Positions 48,756-60,539 of a stretch of DNA of 64,000 nucleotides are shown in pieces. Position 1 is the stretch's first letter, and each line of letters opens with the position of its first letter. Location of the stretch: positions 57,805,338 to 57,869,337 of the forward strand of contig NC_063452.1 of NCBI RefSeq assembly GCF_020379485.1. Direction: 5' to 3'. This DNA is from Brassica napus (taxonomy: Eukaryota > Streptophyta > Magnoliopsida > Brassicales > Brassicaceae). The translations under genes and the position numbers were made by a program. Under the pieces are notes generated by a model that saw nothing but the letters and a program-made list of their open reading frames with translations, did no database searches and was not told the DNA's origin.

Positions 48756-50615
48756 ATGAAATGCTTATCGAATCAAAAAGTTCGTTTCATTCTCCGACAG
48801 TGTGCGCAGCACCGCTCGTTGCTCCGTTCCGGCAAGGAGCTGCACGGCGTTTTGACTACTTCTGGATTGAAGAAAGCTCCGAGGTCTTACCTTAGCAACT
48901 CGCTCTTTCAGTTCTACGCTGCGTCCGGTGATAAGGCTACTGCTCAGAAGGTGTTCGACGAAATTCCTCTGACAGAAAAAGACAATGTGGATTGGACCAC
49001 TTTGCTGTCCTCTCTTTCCCGGTGCGGATACTTGGTTGATTCTATGAAGCTCTTCGTGGAGATGAGAAGGAAAAGAGTAGAGATCGATGACGTGGCTGCG
49101 GTCTGCTTTTTTGGCGTGTGTGCCAAGCTAGAAGATCTTGGTTTCGGTGAACAAGGACATGGGTTTGCTGCAAAGACGGGACTTTTGACTAGCGTAAAGG
49201 TTTGTAATGCTCTTATGGATATGTATGGAAAATGTGGGTTTGTGGGTGAAGTCAGACGCTTATTCGAGACGTTAGAGGAGAAGAGTGTTGTCTCATGGAC
49301 GGTGGTTTTGGACGCGGTTGTGAAATGGGAAGGGTTGGAGAATGGAAGAGAGGTTTTCGATGGAATGCCTGAGAGGAACGCTGTTGCTTGGACGGTTATG
49401 GTTGCTGGGTATGTGGGAGGTGGGTTTACAGGTGAAGCATTGGAGCTTCTGGAGGAGATGGTGTTTAAATGTGGGTATGGTTTGAATTTCGTCACCCTTT
49501 GCTCGGTGCTATCGGCTTGTGCGCGATCAGGAAACCTGGTTATCGGAAGATGGGTTCATGTTTATGCGTTGAAGATGGAGGAGGAGGAAGAGAGTTGTAA
49601 TGATCATGTCATGGTGGGAACGGCATTGGTTGATATGTATGCCAAATGCGGAGACATAGACTCTTCCATTAAAGTCTTCAGATCTATGCGGAAGAGGAAT
49701 GTGGTGACGTGGAACGCTTTGTTTAGTGGGTTAGCGATGCACGGGAAAGGTAAGACGGTGATTGACATGTTCCAAGAGATGGTAAGAGAGGTGAAGCGGC
49801 CAGATAACTTAACTTTCAGTGCTGTCTTAAGTGCTTGCAGCCACTCCGGGTTGGTAGAAGAAGGGTGGCAGTGTTTCCACAGGCTTAGATCCCATGGTTT
49901 GGAACCTAAGGTTGAACATTACGCATGTATGGTTGATCTTTTGGGGCGAGCTGGTCGTGTTGAAGAAGCAGAGATGTTGATGAGGGGAATGACAGTGCCT
50001 CCAAATGAAGTCGTCCTCGGTTCGCTTCTAGGCTCGTGTAGCGTCCATGGGAAGCTGGAGATAGCCGAACGGGTTAAAAGAGAGCTTGTTGAGATGAGTC
50101 CAGGCAACATGGGATACCAAATAGTTTTATCCAACATGTACGCTGCAGAAGGAAGGAGTGACGTTGTAGATAGGTTAAGAGGAAGTATGAGAAACAGAGG
50201 AATCAGGAAGATACCTGGTATGAGTTCAATTCACTTGAACGGCTCAGTTCATCGGTTTATCGCGGGAGATAGATCACACCCGAGAACGAAAGAGATTTAC
50301 TTGAAGTTGACTGAAGTGATTGAACGGATTAGATCAGGTGGTTATGTCCCTCATGTTCCTCCCTCGGAGGTTGACTTGGAGGACAAAGAGCAGGCTTTGA
50401 GCTGCCACAGTGAGAAACTTGCAGTCTGTTTCGGGCTTCTAGTAACTAAACCGAGGACAACTCTTTATGTATTCAAGAATCTGAGGATATGTCAGGATTG
50501 TCATTCAGCTATGAAGATTATATCAATGGTTTATGACCGAGAAATCATCATCAGAGATAGAAATAGATTTCATCAGTTCAAAGGAGGCTCTTGTTCTTGT
50601 TCCGATTACTGGTGA
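48756..50615 (+). CDS. DYW-class pentatricopeptide repeat protein (organelle RNA editing)
   Basis: Intronless, 619 residues, the usual build of the PLS class. A short N-terminus is followed by a series of P, L and S repeats (for example SNSLFQFYAASGDKATAQKVF, VGTALVDMYAKCGDIDSSIK), then E and E+ motifs and a C-terminal DYW deaminase-like domain. The domain keeps the zinc and catalytic signature CHSEKLAVCFGLL plus CQDCH, and it ends exactly in DYW. Such proteins bind one or a few organelle transcripts and direct C-to-U editing. The organelle and target cannot be read here: no strong transit peptide is evident before the first repeats. By order it corresponds to Arabidopsis At5g15340 (PCMP-H91 in the older naming). 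No lesion is seen. Confidence 0.93.
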   Translation: MKCLSNQKVRFILRQCAQHRSLLRSGKELHGVLTTSGLKKAPRSYLSNSLFQFYAASGDKATAQKVFDEIPLTEKDNVDWTTLLSSLSRCGYLVDSMKLFVEMRRKRVEIDDVAAVCFFGVCAKLEDLGFGEQGHGFAAKTGLLTSVKVCNALMDMYGKCGFVGEVRRLFETLEEKSVVSWTVVLDAVVKWEGLENGREVFDGMPERNAVAWTVMVAGYVGGGFTGEALELLEEMVFKCGYGLNFVTLCSVLSACARSGNLVIGRWVHVYALKMEEEEESCNDHVMVGTALVDMYAKCGDIDSSIKVFRSMRKRNVVTWNALFSGLAMHGKGKTVIDMFQEMVREVKRPDNLTFSAVLSACSHSGLVEEGWQCFHRLRSHGLEPKVEHYACMVDLLGRAGRVEEAEMLMRGMTVPPNEVVLGSLLGSCSVHGKLEIAERVKRELVEMSPGNMGYQIVLSNMYAAEGRSDVVDRLRGSMRNRGIRKIPGMSSIHLNGSVHRFIAGDRSHPRTKEIYLKLTEVIERIRSGGYVPHVPPSEVDLEDKEQALSCHSEKLAVCFGLLVTKPRTTLYVFKNLRICQDCHSAMKIISMVYDREIIIRDRNRFHQFKGGSCSCSDYW

Positions 50616-50894
50616 ACATATCAAACGGCTGTACAATGTATCGATTCTTGATTGTAAACCAATTTGCAAAATGAGACAAGGTTGAGACAATGAAGAACAA
50701 AATTATTGAAGATCTTATAAAGTGCTGTTCTTCTACAATTCGGAAGCATTACAAAAGCTGTGAGCTGTAAAATGTAAAGAAACCTAAACAGGGATCCGGA
50801 CAGGTGTTGAAATGTGTTAATATACTTTAGGACACGTCAGGGTGATAAGAAGAAGCAAAATCTTGATCACAAGGAGGCATGGTCCTCTTCTAAA

Positions 50895-52235
50895 TCAAGG
50901 GGAAGGTCCATTGTCTTCCTTCTCTGATTCATCTTTGCTCTGCAGATTCTCAGAGTTTGGAGAGTTCTCAGCTGTCACCGTCTCATCATCCTCGTTCTTG
51001 AGAAGCGAAGAGAATGATAGAGGATTGTAGGTCGAGCTGGCCTTTTGCAACCCTCTTATTGCTCTCATTGCAGCGAGTGTGCTCCTGTATATATCAAGAT
51101 TTTCATCTCCAAGAGTTGAAGAAGTCTGAGCAGAGATCCTTGGTGAGTTGTTTTGATGCGAGGTTGAGACTGCGTTGGAAGAAGACTCCACAACTTCGGC
51201 TTCTGATGGGAAGAGAAGCTCAAGATTGGCCTCGCATTCACGGACCAACCTGGTAAGTGGCTCAGTAGTGAAGAAGGGTTGATGGAGAACCACCTGTGTG
51301 AAAGGCAAACGAAGAAGTCCTCCTGTCCTCTTATCGTACTTCTTCAAAATTTTGACAAGTCCTGCAAAGTTTAGGGAGCTGTAGTTTTTAAGGAGCACCA
51401 TCTCGCCATGAATACTGACAAGGTCTCTGCGAATATCCATCATCTCTTCACTGAACTCGCTTTCTGATGCGAACTCCCCATTCTTGCAGTTCTTCTCCTT
51501 AATCTTCTCGATTCTTTCCTTCAGCTCCTGTTTACAAAACAGATTAATAACACACTGATGAACCTAATAAAACACACGATTCAATTAAAGCTTAAGATGA
51601 ACCACATGCATGAAAACTAGTGTGTTCAAAACAAGACCATAAAAAGCCTCTGCACTACTAGTGAACTAAAATTAGAAGCCCATCTTCTAGAAACTCAAAT
51701 TGATTATTACAAGACTCGAAAGTCCTGTCCTTTAGACACGAATCAGAGATACAGAATCTACATGGATCATCGCTAGAACTATTAGGTTTCAGTTCTTTAC
51801 CTAAGATTCAAGATTAATCACCCTAAAGTTATAAACTTTGGAATGTCGATTCAATTCTACATACTCAATTAAAACTTAATCAGATAGAATAAGCGGAGGA
51901 GATTCAGACAAAACCTGTAATCTGATGACAAAGTCTTCTTCTTTATCAACGTAAAAGTCGTTAAACTTGTCAAGCTCCTCATTCAATATCCTCACGAACG
52001 AGCCCTGGAGATCCTCCGCGGCCCTTACACCGTCGTCTTCCGCGGAAGATAAGTTGGTTGTGTCGGCAAAGACCTGACGAGAGTCGATCTGATCGGAATT
52101 AGAAGAATCGTCGGCGGGGGGAGGGTAAGGGTAGTACTTGAGAAGCTTCTTCAAGGGTTTGTAGCAGAGGAACTTGTCTCTCCACTCTGGTAAGGTTTCT
52201 TCGAGGTGGGTTCGAAACTCTTTTCCGAATTTCAT
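50895..52235 (-). CDS. SPX4: SPX domain protein 4 (phosphate sensor)
   Basis: Two exons on the minus strand, 51915-52235 and 50895-51527, giving 317 residues (Arabidopsis about 318). The tripartite SPX domain covers most of the protein. The N-terminal helix [18 protein letters not shown] and the basic cluster YKPLKKLLK (Y25, K26, K29, K30) form one side of the inositol pyrophosphate pocket, and [11 protein letters not shown] forms the other. The C-terminal tail is acidic and Ser-rich ([19 protein letters not shown]). When phosphate is adequate, SPX4 binds inositol pyrophosphates and holds PHR transcription factors away from DNA; on starvation it releases them. There is one intron (51528-51914). 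The leader has (GA)n runs at 52260-52276 and 52343-52368. I found no clear P1BS element (GNATATNC) in the visible promoter, consistent with SPX4 being the non-induced member of the family. Confidence 0.95.
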
Positions 52236-52342
52236 GAGAGAAAAAACTCGTTTGGATCTGAGAGAGAGAGAGAGAGACGAAGATGGTTGTTGTTGGATAA
52301 GAACGAACGGTGAGGGATTTGGGTTTTTAAGTTATTTTCTAT

Positions 52343-52374
<32 letters not shown>

Positions 52375-53480
52375 ATCTTTAGAAAGCGCGAGGAATCTTT
52401 ATGAAAGTGGACGTGGATGGTTCTTACTCGTATTTTAAAATACTCTGACCCATTCAGTGTCTCCCATCTAAAAAACAATTAATTAGATGCTAGAGTCAAA
52501 AAAAAAAAAAAAATCTTTATAATAAATATTCTCTTCGTTTTTTAATAAGTGTCATTTTGACATTTTCCACACAGATTTAAAAAGTTGTTGTGATTGAAAT
52601 ATATTTAAATTGTTATTAATTATACTTATTTGACCAATAGTATTTGAGATAAATAAAATTATTTATAAAATTAATACAGTTTGTAAATAATTTTCAGCTA
52701 AAATAAGTATAATTTGCATTGAAATTCTAAATCAATATTTTTATGTAACAAGAAAAAAAGTTACGAAACAAATAGAATAATATAATTTCAATATTAAATT
52801 GTTCCAACAAAAAGGAAAATATTAAATTGGCTGGACAATAAAAATTAGGCATTAGTGAATCTTTAAATAGTCTAATATAGTTTGGTTTACTTCTTCTCTT
52901 TTTTATATTCACCAACTTATACTATTTCCATCAAGGCCCATCAATTAATTCATATTATAGTATTTACATCATTGTTATAACTTTCTCCTTTTTTTTTCTC
53001 TCTTTTTTTTCTCTCTTTTTTTATCAATGTTATAACTTTTTTTTTGGTAAAAATGTTAAAAAATCAATGTTATAGCTTTCTCCTAAAGTGGCTCTTTAAC
53101 AAGACTGTCCACCTGAGATGAGCCTTTCACGGGCTTGAACAGGCATCTACGACTACAATACATAGAAAACTAATAATGTGCGTTTTATATTCGGATTTAT
53201 AAGATTCGTCTTACTTATTACAAGATTCCTTCTATATTTAAAGTATAATTAGTACTGGATCCACAGCATTAAATTCTCTAATTTTTTATTATATCATTAA
53301 GACACTTTTTAGTGTATGACCAAGAATAACATCTTATTTTTTGTTAATATACTTCTTTCAAATATTTACAAGTCCTGAACTCCAAGATTTGTTTACCATG
53401 TGATAAGATTTTTTCAAAAAAAAGAGAGAAGAATATAGCATATCATTTTTAATAAATTTTGACAAATCCTGGAAGCCAAG
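52236..53480. other. SPX4 promoter and AT-rich spacer
   Basis: GA microsatellites in the leader, then AT-rich DNA with poly-T/CT stretches near 52985-53045. No gene is seen. Two similar short blocks (ATGTGATAAGATTT at about 53398 and about 53737) flank the SINE that follows at some distance. Confidence 0.5.
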
Positions 53481-53717
53481 TTTTTTTTTTTTTTTTTAAT
53501 TAACTTTGGGTATCCCAGACTCATGGAGAGAGGGGAGGTGCAGCCCACGAATAGACTTTCTCTCCGGGTATTCAAATGGACCCTAAAGCATAGGCTAATA
53601 TCCGTGTTAGATGACCAGGATAATTGTGACTTAGTTTCGCGCAGCAGGTGGATCGAACCTGAAACGTGTTGGCGTCTCAGTCCCGTCTCCTTACCACTCG
53701 ACCACAATCACCCGGTC
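53481..53717 (-). mobile_element. SINE in minus orientation
   Basis: Read on the minus strand, it begins GCGACCGGGTGATTGTGG. Box A is TGGTCGAGTGGTAAGGAG and box B is GGTTCGATCC, as in a tRNA of the Ser/Leu type. It ends in poly-A (a T run at 53481-53497 on the plus strand). GCCAAG flanks both sides (53475-53480 and 53718-53723), a short possible target duplication. From ACACGGATAT onward its body matches the SINE at 14681, although the heads differ. Confidence 0.78.
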
Positions 53718-54729
53718 GCCAAGTTGTTATAGCATGTGATAAGATTTGTTTAAATGTTTTTATAAACGATATTATTATTCATATCTGGAAGTGCAACATT
53801 TAGGGAGGTGTAGTTTTTATTACAAGTAAAAGGGTTTGCGAGACGATTTCAAAGGCTAGTTTTTGTCGGAAACCACACCGTTTTGGTGGGAATACAATGA
53901 AGTTTTGGTTGGTATGGTATCAAGAGCCTGAAGAATGTCAGCCTTCAAGTCATCAAAGTCTTCAACACCAAAACTAAAGCGAACTAAGTTGTCTTTGAGT
54001 CCATATTTGAGCCTTTCATCTCGTGGTACATCCCTATAAATCATAACCACCCAAACATTTATAAATGACCAAAAATAGACAAAACTATAAGAAAATGTTT
54101 TTTTTTTGACTAAAAAAAAAAAGTTTTAGATGGGAATATCACACCAGTTCCTTGCAGCGGGTTGGTCCACGAAGCTCTCGCATCCACCAAAAGATGTTGC
54201 AATGTAAGGGATTTTGAGAGAATCGATGAACTTGATCGTAGTCTCTAGATCTCAATCAATCTATTTGCAAATAAAAGAAAAGAACCAAAACACATTTCAA
54301 GATTGTATCAAAATTTCAAAAAATGTGATGCATATTTGATTATTATTTTCACCTCGAAAGTGACTAGACCACCAAAATCAGTCATTTTTCGCTTGGCTAT
54401 GTGATGCTCGGGATGCCTAGGATTCTAGGAAGGCCAGGGTAGTAGACACGGCTCACCTATCACGATCATATTGCATGATAATTCACATACAAAAACTAAT
54501 ATATAATGTGGAAATGAGAAAAGGGTCGTAGTGAAAAAAAATATAAAAAAACTTTGGGATGTGCTTCTAAAACATGGGCCATTCTCAAAGCGGTTGAGTT
54601 CTGTTGTTTTACGCGAAGATGCATCGTCTTATTGCCCCGGATGAGTAAAATACGCAGCGTTCTGTTTTGCAAAAGACCCCATTATCCAAAGTTTAGAACT
54701 CTCTGATGATATACGACCTATTCTAATTA

Positions 54730-55894
54730 CTAGGTGATTCTCTCGTGCTCATGCACGAATATAAGTATTTTAGAAATATATAGTTTATAATATTTGTATG
54801 ATATTTTTTTATTAAGTTTTAATTTTTTTTGTAATTTATATGTATGAAAAATGGGTTAAAAAAAAGAAATGCCTGATTTTGCTTATACATAATTTGATCA
54901 ATCATTTTTCGGATATATAAGATTGCTTGTTTTCATCTCAACTACAGATTAATGTTTCGTGTTCTTAAAAAGTTAAATCCGATTAAATTTCTTAGCTGCA
55001 TTTAATTTGATTTATTGTCTTGTATTCATAATATATTTTCATAAAATTATGCCTAATTTGATATATGTTATTTTAGGAAACAAATAAAAGAGTGTTGTTA
55101 CTCCGAAGTTGCATAAGTGAACATAATAAGTATTTTTTAAAAATTTTATGCATGTAAATAAATATTTTTAACCAAAATAAATCGTAATAACTCATTAATA
55201 TATTTTCACTTGATTATTAGTTTTGAATCGTTTGTAATTTACATGGATAAAAATAAATAGAACACTATTTTAAGTAATAATATGTCGCTGACTTAAATGG
55301 GTTTTGATTTTGAGTCTATGAATCATGATCAATTCACTTGCTCATTGTTTAAGTATATTAAGTTTATATATTTGTCTAAAATAAAAAAAACAATAATTTA
55401 TATTCTAATTACGTTTAAATTGATTAATTTTGTTGCATATACTTTAGTTTTAAGTTTGAGGTATGAAAATATATTGTTTTCTTTTCAAAGAAAATTATCT
55501 ATACTATTTTTGTGAACCTATGTTTTGTGTCTAAAACTCTATATATTTTAAAACTTATAGATATTTACTTTTTTACTTATGTTGTTTTTGAAAATATGAA
55601 AAGAAAGAAAACTAAAACTAAAATTCGTTATTATATTTATAAATGTTATAATTATTATATATATTTTCTTTTTATTATTTATATGAGTTTTGTAAAGAAA
55701 ATTAAAAGAAAAAGGAAATAAAGTGAAAAGCTCAATTAGAAATTTATCAATGAAAAAGAAAATAGAAATAATCTTAATAATGTCAATTATGTATAATTTA
55801 TAATTTATTAAAGTTATGTTTGTAATTGACCACTCTAAGAATCAACGTGAGAGCGACACGTATGAAACTGACTTTTCAAATAATATTATAGAGA
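54730..55894 (-). mobile_element. Non-autonomous Helitron inside an intron of the CGS pseudogene
   Basis: On the minus strand it starts A|TCTCTATAATATTATTTGAA at 55894 and ends with the hairpin CGTGCATGAGCACG, then AGAGAATCAC and CTAG|T at 54730. No target duplication exists; host A and T flank it as Helitron insertion demands. The 1165-base body is very AT-rich and has only chance open frames (for example 55297-55515 and 55512-55721). Confidence 0.85.
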
Positions 55895-56888
55895 TATCTT
55901 AAAGAACCATACTGACACAAACAAAATTTCCTACATAAATATGAGAAGAGAGATAGATTACGAGAGCCTTAAACAATTCAGTAACGATTTTAGTTTTAAT
56001 TTTTTTTAACAATTTGGGGGCCTATTTTTCATTCGGCTATGCCATGACCGGTTCGGAGAAATAGCATGAGAGGATTTCCTCTAAAGATATGTACCGGACT
56101 AAGCGTGCCTCCCAAGAGATTATGCATAATACGGATCTCAGAAACCAACTTCATTGAACCAGATATGCATCCAGCGAGAACCTAGAAAGACAGAAGGAAC
56201 ACATAATCATTTTATCACCTTTTTTTTTTCCAAGCACGGTTCTGTATTCTTATTTACGCACATCGTTGTGGCCTCCAATATACTTAGTAGCAGATTGGAT
56301 CACGAGATCAGCACCAAGAGCAAGTGCCTTTTGATTCAAAGGTGTTGCAATGGTACCATCTATACAAACAAGAGTTCCTCTTTTGTGACAGATTTCAGAA
56401 ACCAACTTAATGTCCACACATCGGAGAAACGGGTTTGTTGGGGACTCAGTAAAGAACATAGAAACCTGAATAACAGAACATATAATAATTCACATAAGTA
56501 TCCTAAAGAGAACTCGATCATAGCAAGTTTTAAACAAACAAAAAAACATGTTATAAGTTATATATATATATATATATATATAAGACCCCATGGTTATTAA
56601 CTATGGCTTGAAGGCCCGCGATATCAGTAGCGTCAATTAGAGTCGGCTGGAAACACACATAACAAATGGTTAATCGGTGGACTCACACTAGGGAACAAGA
56701 GAAAAAACAAAGTGATGAAATTTGGGATATTCTTACAGTGATTCCCAATTTGGGAAGAAAAGTCTCAATGAACATCCTTGTCTCCTTGTAACAATCCGTA
56801 GTTGTGACAATATGTCCACCTCTTGGAACCATTGCTAACAGCACAACAGTACTTGTACACATACCAGATGCCATAACCGAAGTTGATT

Positions 56889-56889
<1 letters not shown>

Positions 56890-56983
<94 letters not shown>
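56890..56983. repeat. (GA)47 microsatellite within a coding exon of the CGS pseudogene
   Basis: An uninterrupted 94-base GA tract. On the minus strand, the codons before it read IVLEEKIRSL and those after it read ESTSVMASGM, which in the enzyme family are separated by only a few residues (SALERA), so the tract has expanded inside the exon. Confidence 0.9.
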
Positions 56984-56986
<3 letters not shown>

Positions 56987-58744
56987 TATCTTCTCTTCGA
57001 GTACTATATTCGTTGGACTTCCTTAACGAATATACTCTTGAGATATATACAATCCGTTTCTCCTACAACAATGAAAGTAGAGTCATCTTTTTAAACGAAT
57101 ATTACCCTTTTTGGTTAACCATCATTAGAATCACAAGTGGATTAGTTTTTAATCAAATTAACGTAACATACTTCTTTTAGAAATCTTAAGGACAAGCAGA
57201 TATTTATATAAACGGACCTTGGAGTCGATAAGCTCGGAGGAATTCTTGTAGAAGTAAGTCGTTGTGCTTACTGCAGGGGTCCTTATCGAATTTGTGACTA
57301 TTTCACGACCTAATCTTTCACCTGACGATAAACCATCAAACCCATTCTCCAGTCACGAAATTGACATTCTTATCAAATGAATGAAAGGAAGATAAAACAA
57401 ATTAAAGGAGGCAAGCACTTCTGACTATCCCCATAATTAAAGGCTTGTCGGAGAGTTAACACGAAAAGGATGTATAAGAACAAGAGGAAGAATTGTTTTA
57501 CTATGCACGTAAGCGAGGACAAAAAATAAAATAAAAGACAAGCTTAAAATAAATTATTATTATTTTATTAATAATTATTTTATATATTATTTTTATTAAT
57601 AACAACTAGATATGGGCATAGGAGCGAAGCCACCTTGGAACATCTCCAAAAAAAAAAATTGTGCAACAGAACATCTCCAAGATAAAACTGATTTTTTTCT
57701 TTAAAATAGATTAACCTTACAATAGAGTTGAATTTTACTCTAAATATATACTCTATTTAAAAATGAAAAAAAAATAGTGAACAAAAAGTAAAAGTATTAT
57801 TTCATTTATGGAGTAAACCTATTTTTATTTCCACTATTAGTGAAAAACGGAGAAGAATTAAAATATTTCTTACTCTAAATTTTATTTTAAGTAAAGTATG
57901 AAATGAAGTTTGAAATGATCTTATACATTGTGGGTGCACATGCACCTGTAATTTTATTTATATTCCATTTTTTGAGAGACTAAACTCCTAACTTCGCAGC
58001 TGGATGCATTGCATGAGTTTTGTTTAATGTTTAATTTTATGAAAAACTTAAGAAATGAAAAATATCTTTTACTGTAATTTTATGAAGTTTTTTCATATGT
58101 CGTGTGTAAGATTTATTTTAGATTTTTTAGGATCCTGGTAAGTTTTTTTCATTAAAAAGTTATTATCAAATAAGTTTTACAGTTCTCTTTTAGTTAGGAT
58201 TTATAAAAATAAATAGCTAATGATTTATTTTAGATAATTATTGTTATATATTTATAGATAATTTTTAATACATATCACAATTTTAATTTTTTATTCACAT
58301 GTGTCGATCATGTTAATTAGGAATAATGAGGAACCAAATTTTTTATATAATAAAATTCTAAATATATATATGTTTAACGTTGAATATAGAATATAATGAA
58401 TTTCCATGAAACAGAAAATGTTTATCTTCTAACGGATATTATATTTTGGTAATTTCTTCAGGTTATCTGAACTTTCAGAATTTAGATCAAAGCGGATAAC
58501 ACAACAAACTAATGTATTTTTGTATGAACTTATAGCAAAAAATATATTACATATGCTTTATCCAAACCTTATAAGCCTATAACAGATTGCTAGTACATAG
58601 TTAAGAGGTGATAAGAAAAACAGATAAGTAGTAACAATCCTAAAGGGAAAATGGATATGTATAGTTAACGTACGTACCAGCATGAACAGCCAGACTCTCA
58701 TCGGAGCTCAAGAACGAGGGTTTCAACTTGTTCACATCTTCCAT

Positions 58745-60517
58745 CTTAACAATAATTTAGAAATATAGAAGTAATACTTGGAAATTTTATAAGAAAAAGG
58801 GAATTTCTGATTCCCTCTTTTGTTATTTGATATATATATATATAAAATGTTATTTGATATATGTAGTTAAATTTGAAAGTCTATACAATGCACCTATTTA
58901 TAGTTGAGAAGTGAAATGAGTTCCTTCTTTTTATTATGTTACGAAAGAAGAGTGTTGGTGTAAGCAATACCTATATTTAAATATGACCAAACCTTGGTAT
59001 TCAAAAAAAAAATATGACCAAACCGCTTGATATGATCGGCAGCTCGCGTCTATTCTATGTTTCTAATCCTAGGGCTTTGAAGATAACTCAGTTGTCTATT
59101 AAAATGAACGTCCCATCTGTGAAGTTTAGCCTCATAATATAGATTAGCATTTCGCATGAAACAATAATTAGCAAAATGAACTTCATCCCAGTATATTGTG
59201 TTTCGCGTATATATCTTACAGATTTTTCATATTTTTAGCGTTACTAAAGCATAGCTAGAAACACCTGCATAAATTAGGGAATGCATGGAATTATTTCATG
59301 ACGTTAGGTTTTCTCTTATCTTAAAACCTAGTTTATATATAAACAAAATCACTAGATGATGCAGCGTAGAATTAGAATAATTACGATTTATTTGTATTAT
59401 CTTTATTTTAATAGTTTTCCTATTTTAATTAGGATTAGGGTTTTCATGGCTTTTATGTTTTCATATATATATAAGCTTCTAATTATGCCTAGAGTTGTAT
59501 TCAGTTTATAATTTGATTAATAAAAATTGAGAATTCTTCTTTTGTTCTTTGTTTTCGGTAGATCATTGGTGATTTTAACGAATTTAAGAAGACATTGATC
59601 TTAGGCATTCTTAGAATAAATAAGATATTTGTAATTATTCTAGTTTTTCGGGTATTTTCAGAATCTACGGATCTCTAGCTTTATCTCTATAAAAGCTTCC
59701 TCTTCGTCACTAGACCACGAAAGCAATAACATTATCAAACACACTGACTTTATTAAATACCTCTATTTGATTCTTCATTTCTTCTTATACGATTTCCATT
59801 CAGTCAACTTTTAATCCTGTTTTTTCATTAAAAAATTATCTGTTTGGTTTGTGCCGACATACATGTGTCTACAAGCATATAAATCGGTCTAAACTTAGAA
59901 GGTTCAAAACCTAGTAAAATTTCTTACAAGAATAGAGTTTACTATACTCAAGGAAAAAAGATAAGAAAACAAATTTATCTCAAGGAGAAAGAAGAAGAAC
60001 CGAAGTAGGCAATTAGGGTTTCTTTAGGTTTATACTGCATGTGAATGTTATGACTACAACATAGTAGTTGTTTTAGTATAAAAAACATATGCTGCCTTTT
60101 AAATACCCTATAGTACAAGAGTCAATGGTCTTGGATATACACATATAAACGAAGGGTATTGGTGGATGGGTCATCATCATAAACAAAAAGCATAACATGA
60201 CAGTAGCAAATTAGAAGGTTTTATCGTTACTAACTTACGTGTTCTTCCATCAAAGATCTCGATTATACAATTAGTATTTATGCTCAAATTTCCATAAAGT
60301 TATCCAACCAGTCGCTTTCTCCCTTCAGAATATAGTTTTTTCTTCAGACATATTTTATCAACCATGCCAAGTCGGATACATGAAGAACCAACATTAACTT
60401 ACGTAACACAAGACATATATATCTATACTATATATTTTCCTTTGAGATGACTTAAAGGCCAATGGCCAATGGGATATAAATTGTTAACAGGTTTAGCTTA
60501 ACAATCCTCTATCACGT
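58745..60517. other. Spacer between the CGS pseudogene and the CACTA element
   Basis: AT-rich DNA, partly the former CGS promoter. I see no gene, RNA or clear transposon end. Confidence 0.5.
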
Positions 60518-60539
60518 CACTACAAGAAAACGTGCCCAT

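Larger units (their letters stand above)
53856..58744 (-). pseudogene. Cystathionine gamma-synthase-like gene (CGS2 type), broken
   Basis: Ten exons on the minus strand: 58678-58744, 57218-57321, 56737-57062, 56587-56646, 56262-56465, 56095-56181, 54553-54661, 54353-54456, 54145-54260 and 53856-54033. Together they cover the Cys/Met-metabolism PLP fold from SSDESLAVHAGERLGR to LVRFSFGVEDFDDLKADILQ. The PLP-binding segment SATKYIGGHND is present. There is no plastid transit peptide, as in the Arabidopsis second copy (At1g33320). Splice sites are largely kept, but the frame is broken by a TAA in EYIR*GSPTN, a TGA at 54252-54254 in ID*DLETTIKF, frameshifts before ECHPEHHIAK-like sequence and at AYFT/IRG, and a (GA)47 tract in the third exon. 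A Helitron sits in the intron between 54661 and 56095. A working enzyme would join O-phosphohomoserine and cysteine in methionine synthesis. It is not part of the At5g15 synteny. Confidence 0.87.

Noticed and set aside
48944..49495. 183-residue minus-strand open frame opposite the PPR gene
   Set aside because: Shadow frame; the sense PPR repeats explain the base pattern.
55297..55721. Two plus-strand frames of about 70 residues in the minus-strand Helitron
   Set aside because: Very AT-rich (Ile/Tyr/Phe/Lys) chance frames in non-coding element DNA.
57600..57920. Possible MITE in the second CGS intron (CATCTCCAA start)
   Set aside because: No convincing inverted terminal repeat or target duplication could be matched at the right side.
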